In this document: positions 24,650 through 33,443 of the stretch, piece after piece
How positions within the stretch are numbered: position 1 is the first letter of the stretch
Layout: the number at the start of each line of letters is the position of its first letter
The notes under the pieces: model-generated
Database searches by the model: none
What the model was told of the DNA's origin: nothing
What the model saw: the letters and a program-made list of their open reading frames with translations, nothing else
DNA from: an uncultured Collinsella sp.
GTDB taxonomy: Bacteria; Actinomycetota; Coriobacteriia; Coriobacteriales; Coriobacteriaceae
Direction: 5' to 3'
Assembly: GCA_900546825.1 (NCBI GenBank)
Contig: UREE01000001.1
Coordinates: forward strand, 27,330 to 91,329
DNA: 64,000 nucleotides
Made by a program: the position numbers and the translations under genes

Positions 24650-25834
24650 TTACAGATGGACATCGGGATCGAGCATTTGAGCGCTCACGCGCATGGATGA
24701 CGCCAGGTTTTGGAACGTTTCCAGACGCAGGCTATCGATCTGCCCGGCGTCCTCGGCCTCGCGAACGGCGCAGCCCGGCTCATGGGTATGCGTGCAATCG
24801 CCAAACCGGCACGCGCGCGATGCCTCGACAATCTCGGGGAAAGCGCGCGCCAGACCCCGCTCGTGACCCACGAGCGGCAGGCTGCGCAGGCCCGGGGCAT
24901 CGGCGATCACGCCGGCGTCGCCCGGCAGTGCCACCATCACGCGCGCGACGGTAGTGTGACGGCCCTGATCGTCGCGTTCGCGCACACCGCCGGTCGCCAA
25001 CGTATCGTGGCCCAGCAGCGCATTGAGCAGCGTCGACTTGCCGGCACCCGACTCGCCCAGAATCATGGCGCAGCTCCCGGCGGGCACGCAGGCACGGACC
25101 TCGTCCAGGCCGCGGCCCTCGGCAGAGGACGTCACGATCACACGCACGTCCGGACCCACCAGGCGGCGCGCGCGGTCCAGATCGCGCTCGAGCTCCTCGG
25201 CATCGCAGCGATCAGCTTTGGTGAGTACCACCACCGGCTCGGCATCGCAGTCGAGCGCCAACACCAGCGAGCGCGCCACGCGGTCGAGCAGCACCTCACC
25301 GGCACCGAGCGCCTGCACGATTAGCACGCTATCCACGTTGGAGCAGAGCACCTGGCGCTCTCCGCGGGCACGGCCGCGCCAACGCTCAAAGCTCGTACGG
25401 CGCGGCAGCACGCATTCAATCACGCCCATATCGTGCCCGGGAGCGCGGCGCACCGCCACACGATCGCCCACGGCAGGCAGCAGGACCTCGTCCCCACCGC
25501 GCGACTTGGCAAATCCCACGGCATGCTCGGCGCGGAAGGTATCGTCGGCAGTCGCCACCAGCGGAAACCCACGATCCAAGCGCACCACGGCGCCAAGTTG
25601 CATCTGCTCGGGCTCCTCGGCATGTGCGCAGAAATCATCAAAGGCAGCCTGCTGAGCTTCATCGACCGGCAGGTCATCAAACGCCGGAACATCCTGCAGC
25701 GCGTCAAGCCCCGGTACACTCGCCAGCAACTCCTCAGCAGATGCAGGGGGTTCGGTCGCGAGCTTCCGACGACGATCGCGCTTAGCCCGCGCCCCCGTCG
25801 TCTTTTTCTTCGCTTTAGCCTTAGCCTTGCCCAC
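24650..25834 (-). CDS. rsgA: Ribosome small-subunit-dependent GTPase A
   Basis: A 394-residue assembly GTPase of the 30S subunit. The circularly permuted G motifs are in order: G4 VVLTKADRCD, G5-like TSSAEGRG, G1 LGESGAGKSTLLN, then G2/G3 HTTVARV and DAPGL. The zinc knuckle CRFGDCTHTHEPGCAV follows. An unusually long basic and acidic N-terminal extension of about 110 residues precedes the OB domain. The GTG at 25834 follows GGGAGGCATCT; an upstream ATG at 25936 would cross the terminator of the ATPase gene. Confidence 0.94.
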   Translation of the reverse strand: MGKAKAKAKKKTTGARAKRDRRRKLATEPPASAEELLASVPGLDALQDVPAFDDLPVDEAQQAAFDDFCAHAEEPEQMQLGAVVRLDRGFPLVATADDTFRAEHAVGFAKSRGGDEVLLPAVGDRVAVRRAPGHDMGVIECVLPRRTSFERWRGRARGERQVLCSNVDSVLIVQALGAGEVLLDRVARSLVLALDCDAEPVVVLTKADRCDAEELERDLDRARRLVGPDVRVIVTSSAEGRGLDEVRACVPAGSCAMILGESGAGKSTLLNALLGHDTLATGGVRERDDQGRHTTVARVMVALPGDAGVIADAPGLRSLPLVGHERGLARAFPEIVEASRACRFGDCTHTHEPGCAVREAEDAGQIDSLRLETFQNLASSMRVSAQMLDPDVHL

Positions 25835-25882
25835 AGATGCCTCCCAGCACAAAACCACACAACTGAGCAGGTATTTTAAATC

Positions 25883-25916
25883 AAAAAGAGCTGGCCGGGC
25901 AAAGCCCGACCAGCTC
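25883..25916 (-). terminator. Terminator of the P-type ATPase transcript
   Basis: On the minus strand GAGCTGGTCGGGC, loop TTT, GCCCGGCCAGCTC, then TTTTTGATTT. It lies between the ATPase gene and rsgA, after a repeat hairpin. Confidence 0.85.
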
Positions 25917-25958
25917 ACAAACTTTCCCTCAGCCAATGGTCCCGAGAGGTTATCCGAA

Positions 25959-26049
25959 GGCCCGCCCGCCGGGAGGGGTTTCTTCCGAGCGATCCCGCAG
26001 CGCGAAGCGCGAGGACCAGCGAGGAAGAAACCCCGCAGGCGGTCGGGCC
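25959..26049 (-). repeat. Multi-branched 3' UTR hairpin repeat, copy 1
   Basis: Long nested inverted repeat: GGCCCGCC with GGCGGTCGGGCC outside, a perfect 12-bp GGGGTTTCTTCC/GGAAGAAACCCC inside, then a central part TCCCGCAGCGCGAAGCGCGA followed by GGAC. It starts 24 bases after the P-type ATPase stop and before that gene's terminator, so it would be in the 3' UTR. A second copy with different stem bases but the same central motif follows pheT (34717-34811). Confidence 0.65.
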
Positions 26050-26072
26050 GGTGGGAAGGATGGCCTTTCGAC

Positions 26073-28754
26073 CTACTCCTTCTCGACCGCGCGCATGATC
26101 GCCTTGTAGATCTCCATCAGCGGGATGATCAGGAAGGCCAGGCCCAGGGCAGCGACAACGCCCTTGAGCTCAAGCGTCACGGGGCCAAAGAACATCTCGG
26201 CAAGCGTCGGCTGCACGGTTACGATCACCGTCAGCACCAGTGCCAGCGCGGCGGAAGCCCACAGCCACTTGTTCTGCTTTTTCATGGTGAACAGCGACGC
26301 ACGACGGCTGCGCATATTGAAGCAGTGGAAAATCTCAACCATGTTGAGCGTGATGAACGCCATCATCACGCCTTCCTCGTCGGCATTGCCGGCGATCATA
26401 TCGGCGATGTGGATGTAGCCCATGTCAAAGTACACGCCCACAAAGAAGCTCGCCAGCACCAGCACGGTGATGATAAGGCCCTGGACCACACAGTCCAGGC
26501 CCATATGTCCGGCAAAGACACCGTCCTTGGCGTTGCGCGGCTTGCGCTTCATGATATCGCCCTCGGCGTCCTCCATGCCCAACGCGAGCGCGGGGAAGCA
26601 GTCGGTGACCAGGTTCACCCACAGCAGCTGCACCGGCTGGAAGATGGTAAAGCCGATGAGCGTGGCGATAAACACCGAGAAGACCTCGGCAAGGTTAGCC
26701 GAAAGCAGGAACTGGATGACCTTGCGGATGTTGTCGTAGATGCGACGACCTTCTTCGCAGGCGCCGATGATGGTAGCGAAGTTGTCATCGGCAAGTACCA
26801 TGTCGGCGACGTTCTTGGTGACGTCGGTACCGGTGATGCCCATACCAACGCCAATGTCGGCGCGCTTGATGGACGGGGCGTCGTTGACGCCATCGCCCGT
26901 CATGGCCACGATCTGGTCGCGCGACTTCCAAGCCTCGACGATGCGTGTCTTGTGCTCGGGCTGGACGCGGGCGTACACGCCGTAGTCCTCGATGTGCGCG
27001 TCGAGTTCCTCGTCGCTCATGCGATCGAGGTCGGCACCGGTGATGGCATGGCTGCGATCAGTGACGATGCCCAGCTGCTTGGCGATGGCCACGGCGGTGT
27101 CGATGTGGTCGCCCGTGATCATGACGGTGCGAATGCCAGCGTCGTGGGCCTCGCGGATGGCTTCGGCGACCTCGGGACGAACCGGGTCAATCATGCCGGA
27201 CAGGCCGCAGAAGACCAGGTCGTGCTCGAGCGCAGCGGGGCTGCAGTCGCTCGGGACCTCGGTGTAGGTGCGGCTTGCCAGCGCCAGCACACGCAGGGCC
27301 TCGTCGGCCATGGCCTTGTTGGCGGCCACGAGCTCGGCACGACGCTCCTCGGTCAGGGGGACGACCTTATCGCCCTCGTAGATATGGGTGCACAGGCCGA
27401 TCACCACGTCGGGCGCGCCCTTGGTGTACTGCTCATACTCGCCGTCAAGGGTCTCGACGACCACGGACATCATCTTGCGGCCCGAGTCAAACGGGGCCTC
27501 GCCCACGCGCGGATGCTCGGCAGTCAGGCCAGTGAGGCCCGCCTTGCCGGCGTCGTTGACGAGCGCGCACTCAGTCGGCTCGCCCACGGCCTCGCCCAGC
27601 TCCTCGTCCCACTGAGCATCGGAGCACAGCGCCATGCCGGCCAGGAACTTCTCCTTGGGCGCAGCGAGCTCGTGCTTGACGACGGTCATCTTGTTTTGGG
27701 TAAGGGTACCGGTCTTGTCGGAGCAGATGGTCTGCGTGCAGCCGAGAGTCTCGACGGCAGAGAGCTTGCGGATGATTGCCTGGCGCTTAGCCATCTTGGT
27801 CACGCCAAGCGATAGCACGATGGTCACGACGGCGACCAGGCCCTCGGGGATGGCAGCGACGGCGAGCGAGACGGCGACCATAAAGGTATCGAGCAGGGCG
27901 GTCGGGTCGGTAAGAACGTTGCCCACGCCGTGGCGGATGATATCAACGCCAAAGATGACGACGCAGATGACGATAACCATAATGGTAAGGATGCGGCTGA
28001 GCTCGGCGAGCTTCACTTGCAACGGCGTGAGCTCTTCCTTGGCCTCGGCCAGGGCGCCGGCGATCTTGCCCATCTCGGTGTTCATGCCGGTGCCGACCAC
28101 GACGGCGCGACCACGGCCGTACACGACGGTGGAGCCCATATAGCACATGTTCTTACGGTCGCCGAGCGGCACGTCATCGGTGCCCGCAGCGAGCTCGATC
28201 ACGTTGGCGTGCTTCTCTACGGGCACGGACTCGCCGGTGAGCGCGGCCTCTTCGATCTTCATCGTGGCGCTCTCGAGCACGCGGCAGTCGGCCGGGACGG
28301 AGTCGCCCGCCTCGAGCATGATCACGTCGCCGGGCACGAGCTCGGCGCTCGGCAGGTGCACGAGCTTGCCGTCGCGCAGCACCTTGGACTGCGCCGCACT
28401 CATCTCCTGCAGGGCCTCGAGGGCCTCCTCGCTCTTGGCTTCCTGGACCACGCCCAGCACCGAGTTGACGATAACGACGAACATGATGATGGCAACATCG
28501 GCAAAGTCGGGCTCGCCCTTGACCATGCCCGTGAGCGCACTGATGACGGCGGCAACGATCAGCATGATGACCATGGGGTCGGCCATCTGCTCAAAGAAAC
28601 GCTTCCACAGCGGTGTCTTCTCGGCTTCCTCGAGCTTGTTAGGGCCTGTCTTGGCGAGGCGCGAAGACGCCTCGTCGTTGCTCAGGCCGAGGTTCTCATC
28701 GACACCTTGGTCGCTGAGCACCTCCGCCGCGGCGGACAGGTATTCCTTTTGCAT
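26073..28754 (-). CDS. Cation-transporting P-type ATPase, calcium type
   Basis: An 893-residue P2A-type pump that moves cations, probably Ca2+, out across the membrane. Order of features: N-terminal cation-ATPase domain, two membrane helices, the actuator loop with ALTGESVPVEK, helices with the ion-site motif VAAIPEGLVAV, the phosphorylation site ICSDKTGTLTQN, the nucleotide domain, the hinge TGDGVNDAPSIKRADIG, and six C-terminal helices ending with MEIYKAI. The PEGL ion motif and the overall pattern resemble SERCA/PMR1-like bacterial pumps rather than heavy-metal pumps. Single gene, with its own terminator. Confidence 0.92.
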   Translation of the reverse strand: MQKEYLSAAAEVLSDQGVDENLGLSNDEASSRLAKTGPNKLEEAEKTPLWKRFFEQMADPMVIMLIVAAVISALTGMVKGEPDFADVAIIMFVVIVNSVLGVVQEAKSEEALEALQEMSAAQSKVLRDGKLVHLPSAELVPGDVIMLEAGDSVPADCRVLESATMKIEEAALTGESVPVEKHANVIELAAGTDDVPLGDRKNMCYMGSTVVYGRGRAVVVGTGMNTEMGKIAGALAEAKEELTPLQVKLAELSRILTIMVIVICVVIFGVDIIRHGVGNVLTDPTALLDTFMVAVSLAVAAIPEGLVAVVTIVLSLGVTKMAKRQAIIRKLSAVETLGCTQTICSDKTGTLTQNKMTVVKHELAAPKEKFLAGMALCSDAQWDEELGEAVGEPTECALVNDAGKAGLTGLTAEHPRVGEAPFDSGRKMMSVVVETLDGEYEQYTKGAPDVVIGLCTHIYEGDKVVPLTEERRAELVAANKAMADEALRVLALASRTYTEVPSDCSPAALEHDLVFCGLSGMIDPVRPEVAEAIREAHDAGIRTVMITGDHIDTAVAIAKQLGIVTDRSHAITGADLDRMSDEELDAHIEDYGVYARVQPEHKTRIVEAWKSRDQIVAMTGDGVNDAPSIKRADIGVGMGITGTDVTKNVADMVLADDNFATIIGACEEGRRIYDNIRKVIQFLLSANLAEVFSVFIATLIGFTIFQPVQLLWVNLVTDCFPALALGMEDAEGDIMKRKPRNAKDGVFAGHMGLDCVVQGLIITVLVLASFFVGVYFDMGYIHIADMIAGNADEEGVMMAFITLNMVEIFHCFNMRSRRASLFTMKKQNKWLWASAALALVLTVIVTVQPTLAEMFFGPVTLELKGVVAALGLAFLIIPLMEIYKAIMRAVEKE

Positions 28755-29196
28755 ATAGAGTCCCCTCCTGGGATTCGGGCCACTCAGCAGATTGATGCCC
28801 GATCATAATTCCCAGGAGAAGGGCAAGGGCTCATCAAGGCTGCCGTGCTGAGCGGCAGTTGATAGTGGAGCTATGGTACCCCAAAGCGACGCGTCTAGCC
28901 AAAACAATCGGTTTGGAAATATGGTCCGCACGCAACGGTGCAGACCGTGTGATGCTCAACATTGGTAAAACGTTTTTTCTTCGGCACATCGCCAAACTGA
29001 CATATCTCCCAGATAGCAGCGGTTGGAGTGGTTGGTAAAGATTTTTCATATACCGTTTTTCCCGCAAAAAATGAACTTCCATTTCGGCATACGGTCGATT
29101 TTTTGGGGTATTCGGTCGGCATTTCGTTATAATCATCTCGGTTTTATTTCTTATGGTTTATCTATCAGCGCAAGACGATGTCAGATGGAGGTCTGA
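28755..29196. other. Divergent intergenic region between the P-type ATPase and pyk
   Basis: No gene is visible in these 442 bases. The region is AT-richer near pyk, with several T-runs and two ATACCG/TACGGTC-like stretches around 29050-29100. The likely pyk promoter is near its right end. No riboswitch class was recognised. Confidence 0.5.
29128..29133 (+). promoter_or_regulatory. Probable -10 box of pyk
   Basis: A consensus TATAAT stands 64 bases before the pyk start codon. The -35 side is weak (TTGGGG at a 19-base spacing). Confidence 0.5.
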
Positions 29197-30657
29197 ATGT
29201 ACAAGCGCACTAAGATTGTATGCACCATGGGTCCCGCCTGCGATAGCGACGAGACCATCCGCGAGATGATCAAGGCGGGCATGAACGTCGCCCGTTTTAA
29301 CTTCTCGCACGGCTCCTACGACGAGCACCACGGTCGCATCGAGCGCGTCCGCCGTATTTCCAAGGAGCTCGGTCTGCCTGTCGGCATCCTGCTCGACACC
29401 AAGGGCCCCGAGGTCCGCACCGGCCTTCTGGTCGACGGCAAGAAGGTTGCCGTCAAGACCGGCGATAAGATCGTCGTCACCGCTCAGCCCACGTCCGAGA
29501 ATTTCCACGGCACCGCTGAGCACATCTCCCTCGACTACCTGGCTCTGCCTTCCGAGGTCGAGAAGGGCTCCCTCATCCTGATCGATGACGGCCTGGTTGC
29601 CCTCGAGGTCGAGTCCGTCAGCGGCCAGGACATGACCTGCGTCGTTAAGAACGACGGCCTGATCGGCGAGCGCAAGGGCGTCAACATGCCCAACGTCAAC
29701 ATCTCGCTGCCCGCCATCACCGAGCGCGATCGTCAGGACATCCTCTTTGGCCTGACCGAGAACATCGACTACATCGCCGCTTCCTTCATCCGTGACGGCG
29801 AGTCCGTCCGCGGCATCCGCGAGCTTTGCCGCGAGAACGGCGGCGAGCACGTGACGATCTTCCCGAAGATCGAGTGCGCCTTGGGCGTCGAGAACTTCGA
29901 CGAGATTCTCGAGGCTTCTGACGGCATCATGGTCGCCCGTGGCGACCTGGGCATCGAGATCAAGCCCGAGCTCGTTCCGCACATCCAGAAGGAGATCATC
30001 GCCAAGTGCAACGCGGCCTACAAGCCCGTCATCACCGCTACGCAGATGCTCGACTCCATGCAGCAGAACCCGCGCCCGACGCGCGCCGAGGTTGCCGACG
30101 TTGCTAACGCCATTTATGACGGCACCGACGCCGTCATGCTGTCCGGCGAGTCCGCTGCCGGTAAGTACCCGGTCGAGGCCGTCAAGATGCAGGCCAGCAT
30201 TGCTCTCGAGACCGAGAAGTACCTCCCGGCCCACGCTCCGCTCGAGGTTCCGGCCGATGCTCACGGCACCCGCGTCGTCAACAACGTTGTGGGTATGTCC
30301 GCTGTGAACATGGCCACCACCGTTGGCGCCAAGTGCATCACCGTGCCGACGACCACCGGTCGTACCGCTCGCCTGATCTCGCACTTCCGTCCCAACATGC
30401 CGATCTGCGCGTTCTCCCGCCACGAGTGGGCCGTCCAGCAGATGATCATGTACTGGGGCGTTATCCCGCACCAGGCCGAGATTACCCAGGGCACCGTCAA
30501 CGGCACGATCGTCAAGGCGATCGAGACCGCTAAGGAGCTCGGCTACGTCGAGGCCGGCGACCTGACCGTCGCCACCGCCGGCGATCCCCGCATGAGCGTC
30601 CAGCTCGAGGACAAGGTCTCCTCGACCAACGTCGCTTACGTCGCTCAGGTGCGCTAA
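29197..30657 (+). CDS. pyk: Pyruvate kinase
   Basis: Transfers phosphate from phosphoenolpyruvate to ADP in the last step of glycolysis. The 486-residue protein has NFSHGSYDEHH, LLDTKGPEVRTG, the cation/PEP site IFPKIECALGVENFDEIL, MVARGDLGIEI, and TATQMLDSM, then the C-terminal allosteric domain. It lacks the extra PEP-utiliser domain seen in Bacillus. ATG follows GATGGAGGTCTGA. Codons are strongly biased toward a small set, as expected for a highly expressed gene. A perfect terminator follows. Confidence 0.98.
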   Translation: MYKRTKIVCTMGPACDSDETIREMIKAGMNVARFNFSHGSYDEHHGRIERVRRISKELGLPVGILLDTKGPEVRTGLLVDGKKVAVKTGDKIVVTAQPTSENFHGTAEHISLDYLALPSEVEKGSLILIDDGLVALEVESVSGQDMTCVVKNDGLIGERKGVNMPNVNISLPAITERDRQDILFGLTENIDYIAASFIRDGESVRGIRELCRENGGEHVTIFPKIECALGVENFDEILEASDGIMVARGDLGIEIKPELVPHIQKEIIAKCNAAYKPVITATQMLDSMQQNPRPTRAEVADVANAIYDGTDAVMLSGESAAGKYPVEAVKMQASIALETEKYLPAHAPLEVPADAHGTRVVNNVVGMSAVNMATTVGAKCITVPTTTGRTARLISHFRPNMPICAFSRHEWAVQQMIMYWGVIPHQAEITQGTVNGTIVKAIETAKELGYVEAGDLTVATAGDPRMSVQLEDKVSSTNVAYVAQVR

Positions 30658-30685
30658 ATCGCACTTGCAAGCAGATTTGCATTGC

Positions 30686-30722
30686 AAAGGGCCCGGAAGG
30701 CATTGCCTTCCGGGCCCTTTTT
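30686..30722 (+). terminator. Terminator of pyk
   Basis: AAAGGGCCCGGAAGG, loop CATTG, CCTTCCGGGCCCTTTTT, 28 bases past the stop. Confidence 0.93.
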
Positions 30723-30858
30723 AGACCTTCTTCGTATGCCGCATCATCGATTTGTGTTCAGTCGCAAGCCTCTCCGATGCCGAGCGCACCACCGAAGACG
30801 CCCTGCGACGGGAGCCGTTGGTCAATTGGAATGAACTGTTCACCGTTAAGCCGGCCGG

Positions 30859-31707
30859 CTAGCAGCTAGCGATCAGGGGGACTGCGGGAACGTCAGAAGC
30901 AGCGACGCGAGCCGCAAATCCCGCCTCGGTCAGCTCGATGACCTCGGTAAACGTTGCATCGAAAAACTCCTCGGTTAGCAGGCGATACGGCGGATGATCG
31001 GGCTCGCCGGGGTTTTCGCGTACAATCTCGTGCATGACGCCGATAGTCTTGAGCACATATTCTTTATGGATGGGATACTGCCCAAAACGCGTCGCAGCGG
31101 TATAGAGGCGATCGGTCGCACGCGGAATGGAAACGATGCCCAGCGTCTTGCCAAACCAGTCAAAATCGCCCTGCTTTTTAATGCGGAATTCCTCGCACGG
31201 CTTGCCGCCGCGTGCTTCCAGATACTGGTTCACACGCGTGTTCCATACCGTGTCGGCCACCAGATGCGACCAGACGCCCAGCGTTAAATCGAGCAGCGAC
31301 TGCGCCACATCTTCGGACGCAAGCGAGAACTCACAGGCGCCGGGACCGACAACCGGCTCGGCATCCCTGTAGCGCTGAGGATAGTGCACGCGGTTCAGTC
31401 GCTCGCGCTCCTCGACAATCGAGGTAGCCTCAGCAGGTTCGCCCGCGGGTGCGCCTTTAAGCAGCGGCGCCACATAGGTATCCCAGAACTCGTGCTCGCG
31501 CGGCTTAGGGATAGGCTCGGGCTTTGCAAAGTGCGTAATGCGATACGGAATGGGATCGGCGATGCCAGGGACCATATAGCCCACGAAGATATCCGGAACC
31601 ACGCAGCCAAACAAAAAGGCATTACGGTCGCGCACGCTATCGGCAAGCACGCTAGCACGTGCCAGCAAGCGCTCCGTTTGAGCGATATGAATGTTCCAAC
31701 TTGGCAT
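30859..31707 (-). CDS. Zinc-dependent phospholipase C-like protein
   Basis: A 282-residue protein without signal peptide. The start PSWNIHIAQTERLL, then NAFLFGCVVPDIFVG, and later LTLGVWSHLVADTVWN match the pattern of the zinc-dependent phospholipase C-like family: spaced His and Asp ligands for zinc in all-helical proteins. Enzyme activity in these cytoplasmic bacterial members is not established. I chose the ATG at 31707 (MPSWN) because GGGGGTGGCT precedes it; one at 31719 adds four residues. It is convergent with pyk and upstream of nothing on its strand. Confidence 0.72.
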   Translation of the reverse strand: MPSWNIHIAQTERLLARASVLADSVRDRNAFLFGCVVPDIFVGYMVPGIADPIPYRITHFAKPEPIPKPREHEFWDTYVAPLLKGAPAGEPAEATSIVEERERLNRVHYPQRYRDAEPVVGPGACEFSLASEDVAQSLLDLTLGVWSHLVADTVWNTRVNQYLEARGGKPCEEFRIKKQGDFDWFGKTLGIVSIPRATDRLYTAATRFGQYPIHKEYVLKTIGVMHEIVRENPGEPDHPPYRLLTEEFFDATFTEVIELTEAGFAARVAASDVPAVPLIASC

Positions 31708-31785
31708 AGCCACCCCCATAAAACCTGGTTAACTATACCATCACGGCAGAGTCGCACAGGCGGCCATACATACCCTACGCAGCAA

Positions 31786-32580
31786 CTATTCCGCAGCACC
31801 GCTTTCGGTTCCATACGACGGCACGGGCGCCTCGACCACATGGTGATATCGATCGATATAGATGGCACGGGCCTCCAGGCGGCGCACCAAATCTTGATGG
31901 TGCGTACTCATCAAAACCGTCTTACCGGCAGCAACGTAGGCCAGCAAAAAGTTGACTACGATGTCGCACGAGTCCTCATCGAGCCCGTTGGTGGGCTCAT
32001 CGAGCACTAGGATATCGGGGTTCATCGACACCACCGCAGCCAGCGCAACGCGCTTCTTTTGCCCGCCCGAAAGCTGATAGGGCGAGGCATCGACCAGATC
32101 GGCAACCTGGAACAGCTCCATGGCATCGCGGACGCGGCGCTCGAGCTCGTCTGTCGGCAGCCCCATCTGCGCGGGGCCAAAAGCAACTTCCTCGCCCACC
32201 GTAGCGCAGAACAGCTGGGCGTCGGCATTCTGGAACACAAAGCCCACGCGCTGATGAAAACGCTGAGCGGCTGCGGAATCCTTGAGATATGCCGCATCGA
32301 TCACGTGCCCGTCAAACAGGTACGCACCCGCGTCCGCTAGTTCAAGACCGTTGATAAGGCGCATAATCGTCGTCTTACCGCAGCCGTTGGGACCGAGTAG
32401 GGCAACGAGTTCACCACGATCGACCTGCAGCGACACACCATCGACAACCGTATGCCCCGCATAGGAGAACAGCACGTCGCGAAACTCGATGAGCGGCACG
32501 CTCTTGGCGCCAGTAGCACCGCTCGCGCCCATCACGCCATTCGTATCGTTTGCCAAAACGTCGCCCTTCCCTATCCACAT
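31786..32580 (-). CDS. cbiO: ECF-type cobalt/nickel transporter ATP-binding protein
   Basis: The ATPase of a CbiMQO metal uptake system. It has Walker A LLGPNGCGKTTIM, Q-loop FVFQNADAQLF, signature YQLSGGQKKRVALA, Walker B DILVLDEPTNGLD and the switch His in STHHQD. ATG at 32580 gives MWIGKGDVLAN; a TTG at 32556 behind AAGGG is an alternative that removes eight residues. It follows cbiQ by 20 bases and is last in the operon. Confidence 0.92.
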   Translation of the reverse strand: MWIGKGDVLANDTNGVMGASGATGAKSVPLIEFRDVLFSYAGHTVVDGVSLQVDRGELVALLGPNGCGKTTIMRLINGLELADAGAYLFDGHVIDAAYLKDSAAAQRFHQRVGFVFQNADAQLFCATVGEEVAFGPAQMGLPTDELERRVRDAMELFQVADLVDASPYQLSGGQKKRVALAAVVSMNPDILVLDEPTNGLDEDSCDIVVNFLLAYVAAGKTVLMSTHHQDLVRRLEARAIYIDRYHHVVEAPVPSYGTESGAAE

Positions 32581-32600
32581 CGACGGCTCGGCCGCCCGCG

Positions 32601-33443
32601 CTACAGCACCGCGCACAACACGGCGAGCAGCACCACGACGACCGCATAGACCGCATCGCGCCAGCCAAAGCCGCTCCGCGCGGGAGTCGGATACGCACCG
32701 GCAAAGCCACGGCAAAGCATAGCCTCGTCCATCGCGCGGCTGCATTCCATCGCCTTGATAAAGGTCATGCCCATGATACCCGCGATCGAATCGGTACGCG
32801 AAAAACCCGCAGGCGCACGACCCACACTGCGCAGCATGACCGATTCGGTCAGATCGTGCGCCGTGCGTCCCAGCACCTCGATGTGCTTGAGCGCCATATC
32901 AAACGTAAAGATGACCTCGTCGGGCAGCTGTAGCGTCTTGAGCGCCGCCGACATGCGGCTCCAGGTGAGCGTCCACGAAACGCCCAGCACGAACGACACG
33001 TTAATGAACGTCTTGAGCGCGATCTTGAGCATGGCGCCCGCGGCAGAAGCGCCCAGCAGCAGGGCAGGCAGTGCCAGAACCACCGCAAGCCCCGTGGCGC
33101 CGAGCGCCGGTACAAAGGTCGCACGCAGCCCGCGTACGGGGCGCACGGCAACGAGCACCAGCGCGATGGCCGCCATCAACATGAGGTACAGCGGGCTCTG
33201 CGTCAGACACACGCACAGGACGCAAACGAACATCCCCACCAGGCGCACCGGAGCCGAAACGCAAGAAAGGGCGCGGTCGACCATCGACCCGCCCTCGTGC
33301 GCGCCTCCACCCAGGCGAACCCGCTCAAGCAGGCTCGCCAGGTGCAGGACATTCTTTTGCATCACACGATGCCGAGCCCCCGCGGGCTCGTAACGCTCCT
33401 CGGCCGCAAGCCAACTAGGCAGCTCGGCTATTGCCATGAGCAC
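32601..33443 (-). CDS. cbiQ: ECF-type cobalt/nickel transporter transmembrane protein
   Basis: A 280-residue coupling protein with four or five membrane segments between residues 60 and 150 and one at the C-terminus. The coupling-helix region contains LGRTAHDLTESVMLRSVGRA and AMDEAMLCRGF; the A-R-G type motif that docks on the ATPase is seen here as MLCRGF. The GTG at 33443 or the ATG at 33437 can serve as start, both behind AAGGAAAGC; the gene overlaps cbiM by about 25 bases. Confidence 0.88.
   Translation of the reverse strand: MLMAIAELPSWLAAEERYEPAGARHRVMQKNVLHLASLLERVRLGGGAHEGGSMVDRALSCVSAPVRLVGMFVCVLCVCLTQSPLYLMLMAAIALVLVAVRPVRGLRATFVPALGATGLAVVLALPALLLGASAAGAMLKIALKTFINVSFVLGVSWTLTWSRMSAALKTLQLPDEVIFTFDMALKHIEVLGRTAHDLTESVMLRSVGRAPAGFSRTDSIAGIMGMTFIKAMECSRAMDEAMLCRGFAGAYPTPARSGFGWRDAVYAVVVVLLAVLCAVL

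Noticed and set aside
25827..27815. 662-residue plus-strand frame
   Set aside because: Antisense to the P-type ATPase and to rsgA's start; no ribosome site and no known motif.
29158..30687. 509-residue minus-strand frame
   Set aside because: Antisense to pyk, whose motifs and codon bias are unmistakable. It is long only because of the strongly biased codons of pyk.
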